Assembly (NCBI RefSeq): GCF_051781005.1
Contig: NZ_JBPWOA010000025.1
Span: 119,832 to 183,831 of the forward strand
DNA length: 64,000 bases
From: Anabaena sp051781005
Lineage (GTDB): Bacteria > Cyanobacteriota > Cyanobacteriia > Cyanobacteriales > Nostocaceae
Reading direction: 5' to 3'
Part shown: positions 17,731-27,148 of the stretch, in pieces
Numbering within the stretch: the first letter of the stretch is position 1
Layout: each line of letters starts with the position of its first letter
Translations under genes and position numbers: made by a program
The notes under the pieces: model-generated
Seen by the model: the letters and a program-made list of their open reading frames with translations, nothing else
The model's database searches: none
What the model was told of the DNA's origin: nothing

Positions 17731-18000
17731 TTAATTTGATTGATAATCTTTACAACCAATTGCTTCTTCAGTATTCGCAATATAAGGATTTACCGTACAT
17801 TTGAGGCGGTAATTATTAGTAAAAAATTGGCAATTATGACAGGGAATTTTGTGCATTTTTTGAGCAGTTTTTACAGTGTCTTGTGTTGCTGTCCATAAAT
17901 TCAGAATCACCAGGATAATTATCGTCCAAGCAATGAAAAAGCAAATCGGAATCAATAATGGTTGTATCCCATGAATGAGGAAAAATATAAAATTTAACAC
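17731..18000 (-). CDS. Small membrane protein with four cysteines
   Basis: An 89-residue protein. Residues about 4-36 are strongly hydrophobic and form one long or two short membrane helices. The rest is soluble and contains C54 and C57 (PCHNCQFF), C68 (LKCTVNP) and C83 (AIGCKDYQ). The C-x2-C...C...C arrangement could bind a metal or an Fe-S cluster, but no known family is recognised. It lies between the GUN4-domain gene and chlG on the same strand. Confidence 0.75.
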   Translation of the reverse strand: MLNFIFFLIHGIQPLLIPICFFIAWTIIILVILNLWTATQDTVKTAQKMHKIPCHNCQFFTNNYRLKCTVNPYIANTEEAIGCKDYQSN

Positions 18001-18085
18001 GGCAATTGCTAATACAAGTGAGGAGTTAGAAATTAATATAACTCCTAACTCCTAATTGATCACTTCTAGCTAAAGATATATTAAA

Positions 18086-19129
18086 TTAAACGCCGACATG
18101 ACCTAAAGCAATACCTGTCACCAGCATTCCCAGTACCAAGAAGGGTTGAGCGCTGGCTTGATATTTGACATCATTGGCTATGGGATCACGGAGGAAATAC
18201 ATATCCTGTAAAGTGATTTGGGGAATGATTAACAACACGAGAATAGCTGCATACAAGTTCTCATGGATACTGACGAGATAGGCAGCAACTAAACCTTGGA
18301 ATAAGTCAATCATGACTACACAAATCAAGGCAGCATTTTGAATACCAAACATGACTGGTAGTGATTGTAATCCCAATTGGCGATCGCCCTCTACACTCTT
18401 GAAGTCGTTGACAATAGCGATTCCTAAGCCAGCCAAGCTGTAAAATAGGGTCAGAACTACAATTCGCCAATTGAGTTCACCGAACAACGCATGACCAGCC
18501 CACCAAGGTAAAGCAATGTAACTTGCACCCAAAGCATAATTCCCTAACCAGCCATTTTGCTTCAATTTCAATGGTGGTGCAGAATAGATGTAGGCAATAA
18601 ATGTCCCAAAAATCGACAACAATAGGACATTAGGAACTGGATGACCTGCCCATAAATCTAAGGTGTAGGCTACCCCATATCCTAGTAAGAGTAAAACAAT
18701 GATTTGGCTAATTACTTGCTTTTCTGAAATTGCCCCGGAAGGAATAGGCCGATAAGGTTCATTAATAGCGTCAATTTCCCGGTCATAGTAATCATTGATG
18801 GTTTGGGTGTAGCCTGTCAACAAAGGCCCAGATAGCAACATACAAAGTGCGGATTTCAAGACATTTTCTAGAGTCCAGGTGTAGTTACCAGAAGAAGCCG
18901 CACCGCAGACTACACCCCAAATGAGGGGAATCCAGGTAATAGGCTTCATCAATTGCAAGCGGATCTTCCAAATGGAAGTTTCCCCAGGTGATGCACCTTT
19001 CATTCCTAGCAGTTGCCGAGTTTTGGCACTGCGATCGCTCGTTGCTGTTTGCTCACTGGAATTAGTCGATACTGAGTCTAATGCCTCAGATGGGTTCGTA
19101 TTGGGGTTAATAGGTTTAGATTCGGTCAT
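18086..19129 (-). CDS. chlG: Chlorophyll synthase
   Basis: A UbiA-family prenyltransferase of 347 residues that attaches a phytyl or geranylgeranyl tail to chlorophyllide in the membrane. The prenyl-diphosphate site is NDYYDREIDAINEPYRPIPSG, with the DxxxD aspartates and the RPIPSG signature of chlorophyll synthases. Eight or nine hydrophobic segments follow. I chose the ATG at 19129: an upstream ATG at 19198 would add 23 residues in a region of intergenic repeat character, with no family resemblance. The ArsA-like gene lies upstream on the same strand. Confidence 0.95.
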   Translation of the reverse strand: MTESKPINPNTNPSEALDSVSTNSSEQTATSDRSAKTRQLLGMKGASPGETSIWKIRLQLMKPITWIPLIWGVVCGAASSGNYTWTLENVLKSALCMLLSGPLLTGYTQTINDYYDREIDAINEPYRPIPSGAISEKQVISQIIVLLLLGYGVAYTLDLWAGHPVPNVLLLSIFGTFIAYIYSAPPLKLKQNGWLGNYALGASYIALPWWAGHALFGELNWRIVVLTLFYSLAGLGIAIVNDFKSVEGDRQLGLQSLPVMFGIQNAALICVVMIDLFQGLVAAYLVSIHENLYAAILVLLIIPQITLQDMYFLRDPIANDVKYQASAQPFLVLGMLVTGIALGHVGV

Positions 19130-19215
19130 AAGATGTAGTGGTAATAGATGGTTGGGAATGGGTGATTGGTAATAGGTTTCAGGGTAATTATTTCCCAATC
19201 CCCAGTTCCCAGCCT

Positions 19216-20316
19216 CTAAAAAGAAATTATCAAATAATTATTCTGAAACTTAGCGCCAGTAATGGGTCTACCACTTAAAGCAGGAGGTAGGAAGATATTG
19301 CGCCGTTGATCTCCGGCTTCTACCGTGACTTCTGGCCCGTACTGGGTGAGTTTGACTTGCTTTTTGTCAAACCCAGGCAAAAATAAGCGTACTTGACGAT
19401 TATGAACGTCGATTTCAATTGGTTTGGGAGCTTGTAATGCTTGCGCCACAAAGTTGGGTAAAGCATCTATCAAAGGTTGCCATTCACCGTTAGAGACATC
19501 GGGAACGATGCTCACAGGGAGGGGTGTAAATTCTTCTGATAGGTTGGTGTTTTCCTCCGCAGACACTAAAATAACGCCACCAATAGTTAGACCAACTTGT
19601 TGAGCAGTACCCCAAAGAAAGCGGGAATTTGCGACATCAATTGGGTCTGGGGTTGTCACCAAAAAGGCGGCAACGCGATGGGGATCTGCGATCGCATCTT
19701 TACCTTGTTCGAGAAAATTATTAACTTGGTTAGTGGGTTGGGCAAAGTTATCTGCCGTCCAGTTAACATTGAAAAAGCTGGTAATTAGCGGTTGAATCAA
19801 GGGTGATTCTGTAATTGTTTTGCCCAAGTCAGAATTGACAAACAATTGCCGAAATCGCCGGACATACCAACTCATGGATTCTGGCATTCCCAACATCCGC
19901 AAGGTGGAAGAATCGCCTGTGCCATCGTAGATAATCGCGTCATATTTGCCACTGGCATCATATTCACGAATAGCATTGAGAGCCAAGGCGTTATCCATGC
20001 CCGGTAATACTACCAGTTCTTGACCATAAACCTCTTTAAAAATAGGCGTGCGGAGGTATTGCGCCTCAAGTTTTTTTGCTTCTTCCCAGTTACGTTCTAG
20101 CAGTACAGATGATTGAAACTGTACTGCTTGCAAGTTGGGAGCGATTTCCTGGGGGTCAGGAGTGAGAGAAGTACCTAAGAGAATTGGCAATGTTGGCTCT
20201 GCAAGTCCTGCTAGGAGTACTCGTTTGCCTTGGTTTGCCAATAGCTTGGCCGCTGCGATCGCTATTTTGCTACGAGCGATGCCGCTTTTGCCTAAAAATG
20301 TCAGTATCAAGGCCAT
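19216..20316 (-). CDS. ArsA/GET3-like ATPase with C-terminal Hsp20-like domain
   Basis: A 366-residue protein. The N-terminus MALILTFLGKSGIARSKIA stands where ArsA/GET3 proteins have the deviant Walker A GKGGVGK; here the motif is GKSGIARSK. The switch-like segment YDAIIYDGTGDSSTLRMLG follows, with ATPase-fold helices. The last 65 residues (RLFLPGFDKKQVKLTQYGP to IISF) resemble the Hsp20-like domain attached to many cyanobacterial ArsA homologues. Its job in cyanobacteria is unknown; a client-protein chaperone is possible. I start at 20316 because the longer frame adds 13 unrelated residues. It lies directly upstream of chlG. Confidence 0.85.
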   Translation of the reverse strand: MALILTFLGKSGIARSKIAIAAAKLLANQGKRVLLAGLAEPTLPILLGTSLTPDPQEIAPNLQAVQFQSSVLLERNWEEAKKLEAQYLRTPIFKEVYGQELVVLPGMDNALALNAIREYDASGKYDAIIYDGTGDSSTLRMLGMPESMSWYVRRFRQLFVNSDLGKTITESPLIQPLITSFFNVNWTADNFAQPTNQVNNFLEQGKDAIADPHRVAAFLVTTPDPIDVANSRFLWGTAQQVGLTIGGVILVSAEENTNLSEEFTPLPVSIVPDVSNGEWQPLIDALPNFVAQALQAPKPIEIDVHNRQVRLFLPGFDKKQVKLTQYGPEVTVEAGDQRRNIFLPPALSGRPITGAKFQNNYLIISF

Positions 20317-20403
20317 TACTTGATTTCCAATTACCGCCTGTCTTGTCAACTCCAACTTAGCACTGAACCAATACTCTCAGCCGAGATGAACGGCCTTTCA
20401 CCC

Positions 20404-20595
20404 CTATACTAGTTTGATTTCATCTTCAAAAAACCAAGTAGAGGAGTTATCGTCAAACTTGACTACTACGCCGATTCCCGCACCATCAGTGACTTTGTAG
20501 CCTTCGATGATGCCTATTTTTCCTAGTTTTTGAGCAATTACAGCAGATACGCGATCGCGCAACCGAAACACCTTCACCTTTTGTCCAATTTCCAT
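20404..20595 (-). CDS. petP: Cytochrome b6f-associated subunit PetP (DUF2862)
   Basis: A 63-residue protein reading MEIGQKVKVFRLRDRV, then KLGKIGIIEGYKVTDGAGIG, then FDDNSSTWFFEDEI. This is the SH3-like DUF2862 family known as PetP, a small peripheral subunit of the cytochrome b6f complex found in cyanobacteria and red algae. The length is typical. It lies upstream of the ArsA-like gene and chlG on the same strand. Confidence 0.85.
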   Translation of the reverse strand: MEIGQKVKVFRLRDRVSAVIAQKLGKIGIIEGYKVTDGAGIGVVVKFDDNSSTWFFEDEIKLV

Positions 20596-20699
20596 GATCT
20601 AGTTACAATCCAATAAACCAAATCTCAGTGTAGCGGAATCTGTGACTCAGTTTTCATTGGTCATGGCTTAAAATTAAATCAGTAAGCAGGTATACTCGT

Positions 20700-20875
20700 A
20701 TGTTTGTTACAGCCCAACAGCTAGAACAACAAATGCCCGATGCGACTCGTTTGTTTGGAAGCTGAAAGACAAGCTCGTGAGTCAGAACATCTGTTAGCAA
20801 GTGAAAGAGAGAAAGTACAAATTTTGGCAGAAAAATTGCGATTCCTTCGGAGTAGATCCTGACAGTTTGAGGTAA
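20700..20875 (+). pseudogene. Uma2 (DUF820) gene remnant with internal deletion
   Basis: An ATG at 20700 begins MFVTAQQLEQQMPDATRLF and hits a stop after 21 codons. A different frame continues LEAERQARESEHLLASERE, then AEKLR, and a further frame supplies FGVDPDSLR and a stop. These are the start and the coiled-coil tail of an Uma2 protein joined by a deletion with frameshifts. The intact Uma2 gene immediately downstream has the same tail. Confidence 0.75.
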
Positions 20876-20881
20876 GCGAAT

Positions 20882-21616
20882 ATGTATCAAAATAACCCGC
20901 CTTTGTCACCAAAAGAAACCATGCCGACAATGTATGATTTACCTAGTGAGTTAGTGGGAGAATCAGGATTGCCGGACGAATTTCATTGTATACAAGCAGA
21001 TTTACTGAGTGAAACTTGCCAATCTGCAAATTATACACCAGCAGAAATGTTACTTGCCAGTGATTTAAACCTTTATTATGACCCCCGTCATCCTGGTTGG
21101 TATAAGCGTCCTGATTGGTATATGGTGTTAGGGGTTGCTAATGCCAACCAGCAGGAAAATTTACGTTTAAGTTATGTAGTATGGCAAGAAGGTATTGCTC
21201 CATACTTAGTAGTTGAATTACTGTCACCAGGAACAGAACAAGAAGACTTAGGACAAACTTTGAGGGAAGTCAACAAACCCCCAACTAAGTGGGAAGTATA
21301 TGAACACATTCTGCGTGTTCCCTACTATGTCGTTTATGACCGCTATGAAAATAAGTTCCGTGTCTTTAAAATTAATGGTACTCGTTATGAATCCGTATTT
21401 TTGCCAGAAAACCGTTTTTGGTTAGAAGAAATAGAAATGGGTTTAGGTTTATGGCAGGGAAGTTATCAAAATACAGAGGGTTTATGGCTGCGTTGGTATA
21501 ATGCTGATGGTTGGTTGCCAACTTTGGCAGAAAAGGCTGACAGTGAGCGTCAACGGGCAGATAAATTAGCAGAAAAATTGCGATCGCTTGGAATAGATCC
21601 TGACAGTTTGGCTTAA
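20882..21616 (+). CDS. Uma2 family (DUF820) putative endonuclease
   Basis: A 244-residue protein of the Uma2/DUF820 family, expanded in cyanobacteria and built on a PD-(D/E)XK nuclease fold. Seen here: YYDPRHPGWYKRPDWYMVLG, WQEGIAPYLVVELLSPGTE, TKWEVYEHILRVPYYVVYDR and the coiled-coil tail ERQRADKLAEKLRSLGIDPD. Its physiological role is unknown and may be linked to mobile elements. It lies 65 bp before the first exporter permease gene. The second exporter copy is also preceded by a Uma2 3' fragment, so this gene end is part of the duplicated block. Confidence 0.85.
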   Translation: MYQNNPPLSPKETMPTMYDLPSELVGESGLPDEFHCIQADLLSETCQSANYTPAEMLLASDLNLYYDPRHPGWYKRPDWYMVLGVANANQQENLRLSYVVWQEGIAPYLVVELLSPGTEQEDLGQTLREVNKPPTKWEVYEHILRVPYYVVYDRYENKFRVFKINGTRYESVFLPENRFWLEEIEMGLGLWQGSYQNTEGLWLRWYNADGWLPTLAEKADSERQRADKLAEKLRSLGIDPDSLA

Positions 21617-21681
21617 ATTAATGCTGACAACCATATAAAATACGCGAATAACTTGGCTGTGGTGTGCAATGGTACTTGAGG

Positions 21682-22488
21682 ATGACCCTATCTATCAAAG
21701 ACAATTTCACTAAGTTGCAAGTAGAGCGTTATTGGGAACTGCTGCAAGTTTTGGTAGCGCGGACTCTCAAAGTGCGTTATCGGGGTTCCTTCTTGGGTGT
21801 TTATTGGTCGCTACTGAACCCATTAATAATGACAGGGTTATACACCGCAATCTTCGGAACCACCTTCTCATCCTATTATGGTAACTCAATCCTGAATTAC
21901 GTATTAGCAGCCTTCACAGGGCTGGTAGTCATCAATTTTTTCTCAGCTTCCACATCTCAAGCTTTAACAAGTGTCGTAGGTAATGGCGCATTATTGAACA
22001 AAATTCGTCTACCAGTTAGCGTTTTTCCTGTATCAATGATTACGGCGAACGTGTTTCAGTTTTCAGTAGGAGCATTTCCATTGCTGTCAATCATGACTTT
22101 AATCAATTCCAAAAGTCTAGTTAATGTCCTGGCCTTGGTATTTCCATTTCTGGCATTAGTATTAGTTTCCACAGGAATTGGGTTTTTAGTCAGTGCCTTG
22201 TATGTATTTTTTAGGGATTTACCTTACTTTTATGAGTTAGTTACCTTTGTGATTTGGATTAGTAGTCCTGTATTTTATCCAGCAGCGATCGTCCCAAAGC
22301 AAGTACAGCCATTTTTAGGCTTAAATCCCTTATCACCAATTATTGAAAGTCTGCGTCAAATTACATTATCAGGATCTCCACCAGATATAGGTTTAATTTG
22401 GGGCGCTTTACTGAGTGGCATCATTATTTTGTCCCTGGGATGGACTTGTTTTCATGTTTGGCGACATCAGTTTATGGATTTACTGTAA
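21682..22488 (+). CDS. ABC-2 polysaccharide exporter permease (Wzm type), copy 1
   Basis: A 268-residue membrane protein with about six hydrophobic segments. It has the RTLKVRYRGSFLGVYWSLLN opening and YFYELVTFVIWISSPVFYPA near the end, typical of ABC-2 permeases that export O-antigen, teichoic acid or capsule across the inner membrane. I start at the ATG at 21682, which matches the start of copy 2 exactly. The ATPase gene begins directly after the stop codon. Bases 21895-22301 are identical to 31003-31409 in copy 2, showing recent duplication or gene conversion. Confidence 0.92.
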   Translation: MTLSIKDNFTKLQVERYWELLQVLVARTLKVRYRGSFLGVYWSLLNPLIMTGLYTAIFGTTFSSYYGNSILNYVLAAFTGLVVINFFSASTSQALTSVVGNGALLNKIRLPVSVFPVSMITANVFQFSVGAFPLLSIMTLINSKSLVNVLALVFPFLALVLVSTGIGFLVSALYVFFRDLPYFYELVTFVIWISSPVFYPAAIVPKQVQPFLGLNPLSPIIESLRQITLSGSPPDIGLIWGALLSGIIILSLGWTCFHVWRHQFMDLL

Positions 22489-23232
22489 ATGGAAGTAATT
22501 CGCCTGGATAATGTTTCGCTGTGGCGACGGACGCAAGAAGAGTTTTCTTATGACCTTAAAAAAACTGTGCTTTCTATTGTAGAAGGTAAATATCGCCAAC
22601 CCGCAAAAAAATTAGTGCTAGATCACGTTGCTTTAGCAGTTGACAAAGGTGAAAAAATAGGTATTATTGGTGCCAATGGTTCTGGTAAATCCACACTTTT
22701 AAAGGTCATTTGTGGGATTTTACAACCAAGTATCGGCACAGTGCGCGTCAAGGGTAAAATTGCTCCTTTAATTGAACTAGGAGCAGGCTTTGATCCAGAA
22801 ATATCTGTAATAGACAACATCCTACTTTATGGTGTACTACTGGGTTTTTCCAGGATAGAAATGCGAGAAAGAGTGCATTCAATTTTAGAGTTTGCAGAAT
22901 TACAGGATTATGCTTTAGTTCCGGTAAAAAGTTTATCTTCCGGCATGGTAGCACGGTTGGGTTTTGCGATCGCTACAGACGTACAACCTGATATTTTGAT
23001 TCTGGATGAAGTTTTATCAGTAGGTGATGAGAGTTTCAAAAATAAATGTAAACAACGAATTGATAAATTTTGGAATGCAGAAGCAACAGTTTTGGTAGTA
23101 TCCCATGATTTGGGTTTTATGAAACAGTCTTGCAAACAGATAATTTGGTTAGAGAAGGGAAAAATCAATTTTATAGGAACAGCAGAGCGTGCAGTCCAAT
23201 CTTATCTTGCAGGTCAAGTCATCCCAGAATAA
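22489..23232 (+). CDS. ABC transporter ATPase (Wzt type), copy 1
   Basis: A 247-residue nucleotide-binding subunit with Walker A GANGSGKST, a Q-loop/RFLGA-like segment IAPLIELGAGFDPEISV, signature LSSGM, Walker B ILILDEV and SHDLGFM. It has only the ABC domain and lacks the C-terminal carbohydrate-binding domain of longer Wzt proteins. The ATG abuts the permease stop codon, so the two are translationally coupled and form one exporter. The first 68 bases are identical to copy 2; further on the two diverge. Confidence 0.93.
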   Translation: MEVIRLDNVSLWRRTQEEFSYDLKKTVLSIVEGKYRQPAKKLVLDHVALAVDKGEKIGIIGANGSGKSTLLKVICGILQPSIGTVRVKGKIAPLIELGAGFDPEISVIDNILLYGVLLGFSRIEMRERVHSILEFAELQDYALVPVKSLSSGMVARLGFAIATDVQPDILILDEVLSVGDESFKNKCKQRIDKFWNAEATVLVVSHDLGFMKQSCKQIIWLEKGKINFIGTAERAVQSYLAGQVIPE

Positions 23233-24122
23233 ATACAAGTTGAGATAAAATAGTCCGTATATTTAGATCTGTAAAGTTTTGTTTCTAGATTCAATATCTA
23301 TGCTGACACAGTATAAATCCTGAAGGATTTATAGCTATAAGGCGTAACGAGAATAGGTGGACTTGATACAAAGTTCCTTAATAAACTCCTACCTCTTTTA
23401 TATCCCTTTAGTTGTATTAATAGAACTTACACACTCAGCAGATACTCCAACCCTCTGAAAAACTAGGCTTTAGGCATCTCCCACCTTGCTAAAGCAATAG
23501 AAATAATCTCGATTTTCAGAGTTAGTATGTAAGTCCTACTTAAACAAAAAACTTCATCCTAATTCGAGTTTCAGGTGCTACTAGGAAGAATTGTAATATG
23601 GTATTAGAAGCTTTCTTTTAAGCTAAAAATATGCTGTATCCTCAAAAAAATTTTAGGAGATTTCAGGTATTTATATACATCACCATGAACTCATTTTTTA
23701 GCATCGCTACTAAGTAACATGACATCATTACAAGGAAAGTAAATGTATAAAATTCCATTTGGAATCTCCAAAAAATTAAGAATCAAATAAAACATCAGAT
23801 TCATTGATTTTCACTGTTAAATATTGAGCCAGTATATCTAGACATAAACAAAAAGTAATTTAGGTATAAAAAATGCCATAAAATATTTAATTTAAATTGG
23901 ATATTTAAGGAAAATGGCTGCTTTATCAAAACAAAAAAAGCTAAATTATACATCTATTTTACAGAAATTATAATCTGTAATATAGCAGCAAAAAGTACTA
24001 TTACTACAGAATAAGTAGTTCTGAATTAAGTGTTTATTCTGTTGGCATTTTAACTGATGGTTTGGCATAACAGTTACTGAAGAACATTTTAAAACAAAAT
24101 AAAAATTGAGTAAAAACAAACT
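23233..24122. other. Long AT-rich intergenic region
   Basis: About 890 bases without a credible ORF separate the first exporter pair from the glycosyltransferase gene. A 118-bp hairpin element lies at 23421-23538. The remainder is very AT-rich and probably holds the promoter for the genes from 24123 onwards. Confidence 0.5.
23421..23538. repeat. 118-bp hairpin (MITE-like) element
   Basis: Terminal inverted repeats TAGAACTTACACACT (23421-23435) and, from the other strand, TAGGACTTACATACT (23538-23524) match at 13 of 15 positions. Nested inside are CTCTGAAAA (23453-23461) and its complement TTTTCAGAG (23513-23521). No coding capacity is seen. Confidence 0.75.
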
Positions 24123-25982
24123 ATGGTTAACCAACTAGAATTATCACCCATTTATCAAATTAATCAAAAAGAGAGATCGAATCATCTTCAAAATATTATT
24201 TTTCCTAAAACTGATATTTGCACTGTTGAAGAACTATTTTTTAGAAGTAATTCTCAAGTTTTATTTAACTATGAAAATAAGATACTAGAACTAGATAAAA
24301 GTGGAATTGTTAGTTTTGACACCTATTTTAATGCTTTTTCTGCGGATACGTGGAAAGAATATACCAAGGTTAAAAGCATAGGAGTTACTCTCAAATTAAA
24401 AGGATCATTCAAAATCAATATTTACAATATAGATAAATTAGATGAGACTAAAACTTTATTATCACAAAAAATTATTAATAACAAAAAACTCGAAGAAATA
24501 ACAGTTTTAGATAACTTCGATATATCTGCATATACAGGAATGATATACCTGGAAATCGAAGCATTGGAAAATATGTGCCAAATTAGCGCAGGGTATTTTT
24601 CTACTTTTACAGAGTCAGATCCAAACATCAAACTAGCAGTTGTTATATGTACATATAAAAGGGAAAGCTATGTTTATAAAAACATGGAATTGTTAACAAG
24701 ATATTTGTTAGAACAAAATGGATGCGAGGATAAAATCGAAGTATTTATTATTGATAACGGTAATACTTTAGAGCAATTTGATAGTCATATAATTCATTTA
24801 ATACCTAATAAAAATGCAGGAGGAAGTGGTGGTTTTGCTAGAGGAATGCTGGAAGTTTTAAAGCAGCAACATGAATTTTCACACATTATTCTTATGGATG
24901 ATGATATTCTCTTCGAGCCAGCAATATTGGAGAGAATCTGGAATTTTTTGAGCGTAGCTAATCAGAAAGACATCTGTCTTGGTAGCAGTATGTTGAGATT
25001 AGATAAAAAATATATACAGCATGAAAGAGGAGCTTATTGGAATAGGGACAAAGGTTTTGTTGCTGTCAAACCCAATATAGATTTGAGAAAATTAACAGCT
25101 ACTTTATTCAATGAAATAGATGAACATATTGATTACAGCGCTTGGTGGTTGTTTTGCTTTCCAGTCAATGCTATCAAAGATCATGGCTTGCCATATCCTT
25201 TCTTTATTAGAATGGACGATGTGGAATTTTGCAAAAGAATAGATCATAAAATTATAATCTTGAATGGTATATGTGTTTGGCATGAACCATTTGAGAATAA
25301 AAAAAGCCCATTAATTGAATACTATTATTTTAGAAATAGTATGATTTTCAATTGCCTGTATTTTCATGAAAATTTCAGTAATCTTAAAGCTATTAAATGG
25401 TTTTTTAAGCCATTACTGAAAGAACTATTTTGTTATAGATATGAAACGGCTGAGAGCATTCTCAAAGCAACAATTGATTTTCTGCAAGGACCTGATGCTC
25501 TAGTTGCTAACAAACCAGAAGACAAACACAAAGAGGTTTCTAAAGTTACGGAAAAAACAGCTAAAAATTCAGAATTACCATTCATATATAGCAAATATAT
25601 AACTAGTTTAGAAAAAGGTGAAAACAAGTTACATAGACTTGTCAGACTCATAACTCTTAATGGTCATCTTTTACCCAATGGATTTTTCTTTAAAGATGAT
25701 ACATTTACCGATAAGGGATATAGTATTGTTCCTGCTTGGAATGGTAGACCTTTAAACGTTTTTCGAGCCAAAAAAGTTTTATATTACAACTTGCAAACTC
25801 AAGAAGGATTCGTAGTTAAATTTTCCAGAGTTAGGTTCTTTCAGGTTTTAATACATGGCTTATGGTTAGCCTTGGTGATGCTAATCAAATTACCAGAATT
25901 AAAAAAGCTATATATCACATCATTACCTAAGCTTACCAGTCAATCTTTCTGGAAAAAGTATCTAGAAATAGAATCCAAATAA
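24123..25982 (+). CDS. GlfT2-like galactofuranosyltransferase (GT2)
   Basis: A 619-residue protein with an N-terminal beta-rich part (residues about 1-170) and a GT2 domain beginning LAVVICTYKRESYVYKNMEL. The donor/metal motif is DDD at residues 259-261 (ILMDDDILFEP). The NAGGSGGFARGM segment and the later FPFFIRMDDVEFCKR and VWHEPF segments fit GlfT2-type polymerising galactofuranosyltransferases. The next gene encodes UDP-galactopyranose mutase, which makes the UDP-galactofuranose donor; this adjacency strongly supports the call. The C-terminal 150 residues end in a hydrophobic-basic region that may attach to the membrane. Confidence 0.88.
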   Translation: MVNQLELSPIYQINQKERSNHLQNIIFPKTDICTVEELFFRSNSQVLFNYENKILELDKSGIVSFDTYFNAFSADTWKEYTKVKSIGVTLKLKGSFKINIYNIDKLDETKTLLSQKIINNKKLEEITVLDNFDISAYTGMIYLEIEALENMCQISAGYFSTFTESDPNIKLAVVICTYKRESYVYKNMELLTRYLLEQNGCEDKIEVFIIDNGNTLEQFDSHIIHLIPNKNAGGSGGFARGMLEVLKQQHEFSHIILMDDDILFEPAILERIWNFLSVANQKDICLGSSMLRLDKKYIQHERGAYWNRDKGFVAVKPNIDLRKLTATLFNEIDEHIDYSAWWLFCFPVNAIKDHGLPYPFFIRMDDVEFCKRIDHKIIILNGICVWHEPFENKKSPLIEYYYFRNSMIFNCLYFHENFSNLKAIKWFFKPLLKELFCYRYETAESILKATIDFLQGPDALVANKPEDKHKEVSKVTEKTAKNSELPFIYSKYITSLEKGENKLHRLVRLITLNGHLLPNGFFFKDDTFTDKGYSIVPAWNGRPLNVFRAKKVLYYNLQTQEGFVVKFSRVRFFQVLIHGLWLALVMLIKLPELKKLYITSLPKLTSQSFWKKYLEIESK

Positions 25983-25995
25983 CAAAAATACAAGT

Positions 25996-27105
25996 ATGTA
26001 CAATACAATGTTTGATTTTCTGATTGTTGGTGCTGGCTTTGCTGGCTGCACCTTAGCAAATTGTATAGCTACGCACTTAGATCGTAAAGTTTTAGTTATT
26101 GATACTCGCAATCATATTGGTGGTAATGCTTTTGACTTCTATGATAATGCTGGGGTATTGGTTCATAAATATGGAGCGCACATTTTCCATACTAATAGCA
26201 AAAAAATCATTGATTACCTTTCACAGTTTACTCAATGGCGAGTTTATCAGCATGAAGTTTTAGCTAAAGTAGATGGTGATTTGTACCCAATTCCCATCAA
26301 CCTGAATACTATTAATAAACTGTATGGACTAAATCTTAATAGCCGACAACTTGAAGAATTTTATGAGCAAGTTAAAGAAAGATATGACAGAATTGAAAAC
26401 TCAGAACAAGCTGTAATTGGTAAAGTAGGAACTGATTTATACGAGAAATTCTTTAAAAACTACACTTACAAACAGTGGAACCTCTGGCCGCATGAGCTAG
26501 ATGCTTCAGTTTGCGCTCGTATTCCCGTGAGAACCAATAGAGATAACCGCTATTTTGCTGATAAATATCAAATTATGCCACTACATGGTTATACGAAAAT
26601 GTTTGAAAAAATGTTGGCACATCCCAACATTAAAGTTATGCTAAATACCAGCTTTCAGGAAGTAGAAAAATGGCTGAAATTTGACCATTTAATTTATACT
26701 GGACCCATCGATCAATTTTTTGATTATAAATTTGGTAAACTTCCATATCGCTCATTGCGCTTTGAGTTTGAAACTCATGATATGGAATATTTTCAACCAG
26801 TTGCTGTTGTCAATTATCCCAACGATTATGATTTTACACGGGTAGTTGAATCTAAACATCTGACTGGACAAAAACATCCTAAAACTACTATTTACTACGA
26901 ATACCCACAAGCGGAAGGAGATCCTTATTACCCCGTTCCGCGTCCAGAAAATCGTGAGTTATTTCAGCAGTACAAAAGTGAAGCAGATAAGCTGGAAACA
27001 GTAACATTTGTAGGTAGATTGGCGCAATACCAATATTACAACATGGATCAGGTTATTGCTGCCGCTCTCACGGTGTTTGAAAACAGGATTAGTCAAATTT
27101 ATTAG
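25996..27105 (+). CDS. glf: UDP-galactopyranose mutase
   Basis: A 369-residue flavoprotein that converts UDP-galactopyranose to UDP-galactofuranose. The FAD-binding start is FDFLIVGAGFAGCTLAN, followed by RNHIGGNAFDFYDNAG, HKYGAHIFHTN and the substrate region NYTYKQWNLWPHELD. YYEYPQAEGDPYYPVPRPEN and QYQYYNMDQVIAAAL close the fold. The length is standard. The frame offers ATGs at 25996 and 26008; the flavin motif fits either. It lies 13 bp after the GlfT2-like gene, in the same direction. Confidence 0.96.
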   Translation: MYNTMFDFLIVGAGFAGCTLANCIATHLDRKVLVIDTRNHIGGNAFDFYDNAGVLVHKYGAHIFHTNSKKIIDYLSQFTQWRVYQHEVLAKVDGDLYPIPINLNTINKLYGLNLNSRQLEEFYEQVKERYDRIENSEQAVIGKVGTDLYEKFFKNYTYKQWNLWPHELDASVCARIPVRTNRDNRYFADKYQIMPLHGYTKMFEKMLAHPNIKVMLNTSFQEVEKWLKFDHLIYTGPIDQFFDYKFGKLPYRSLRFEFETHDMEYFQPVAVVNYPNDYDFTRVVESKHLTGQKHPKTTIYYEYPQAEGDPYYPVPRPENRELFQQYKSEADKLETVTFVGRLAQYQYYNMDQVIAAALTVFENRISQIY

Positions 27106-27148
27106 TTTACTAATAATCATTAGAGGCAATTATTAGAGGAGAAATACT

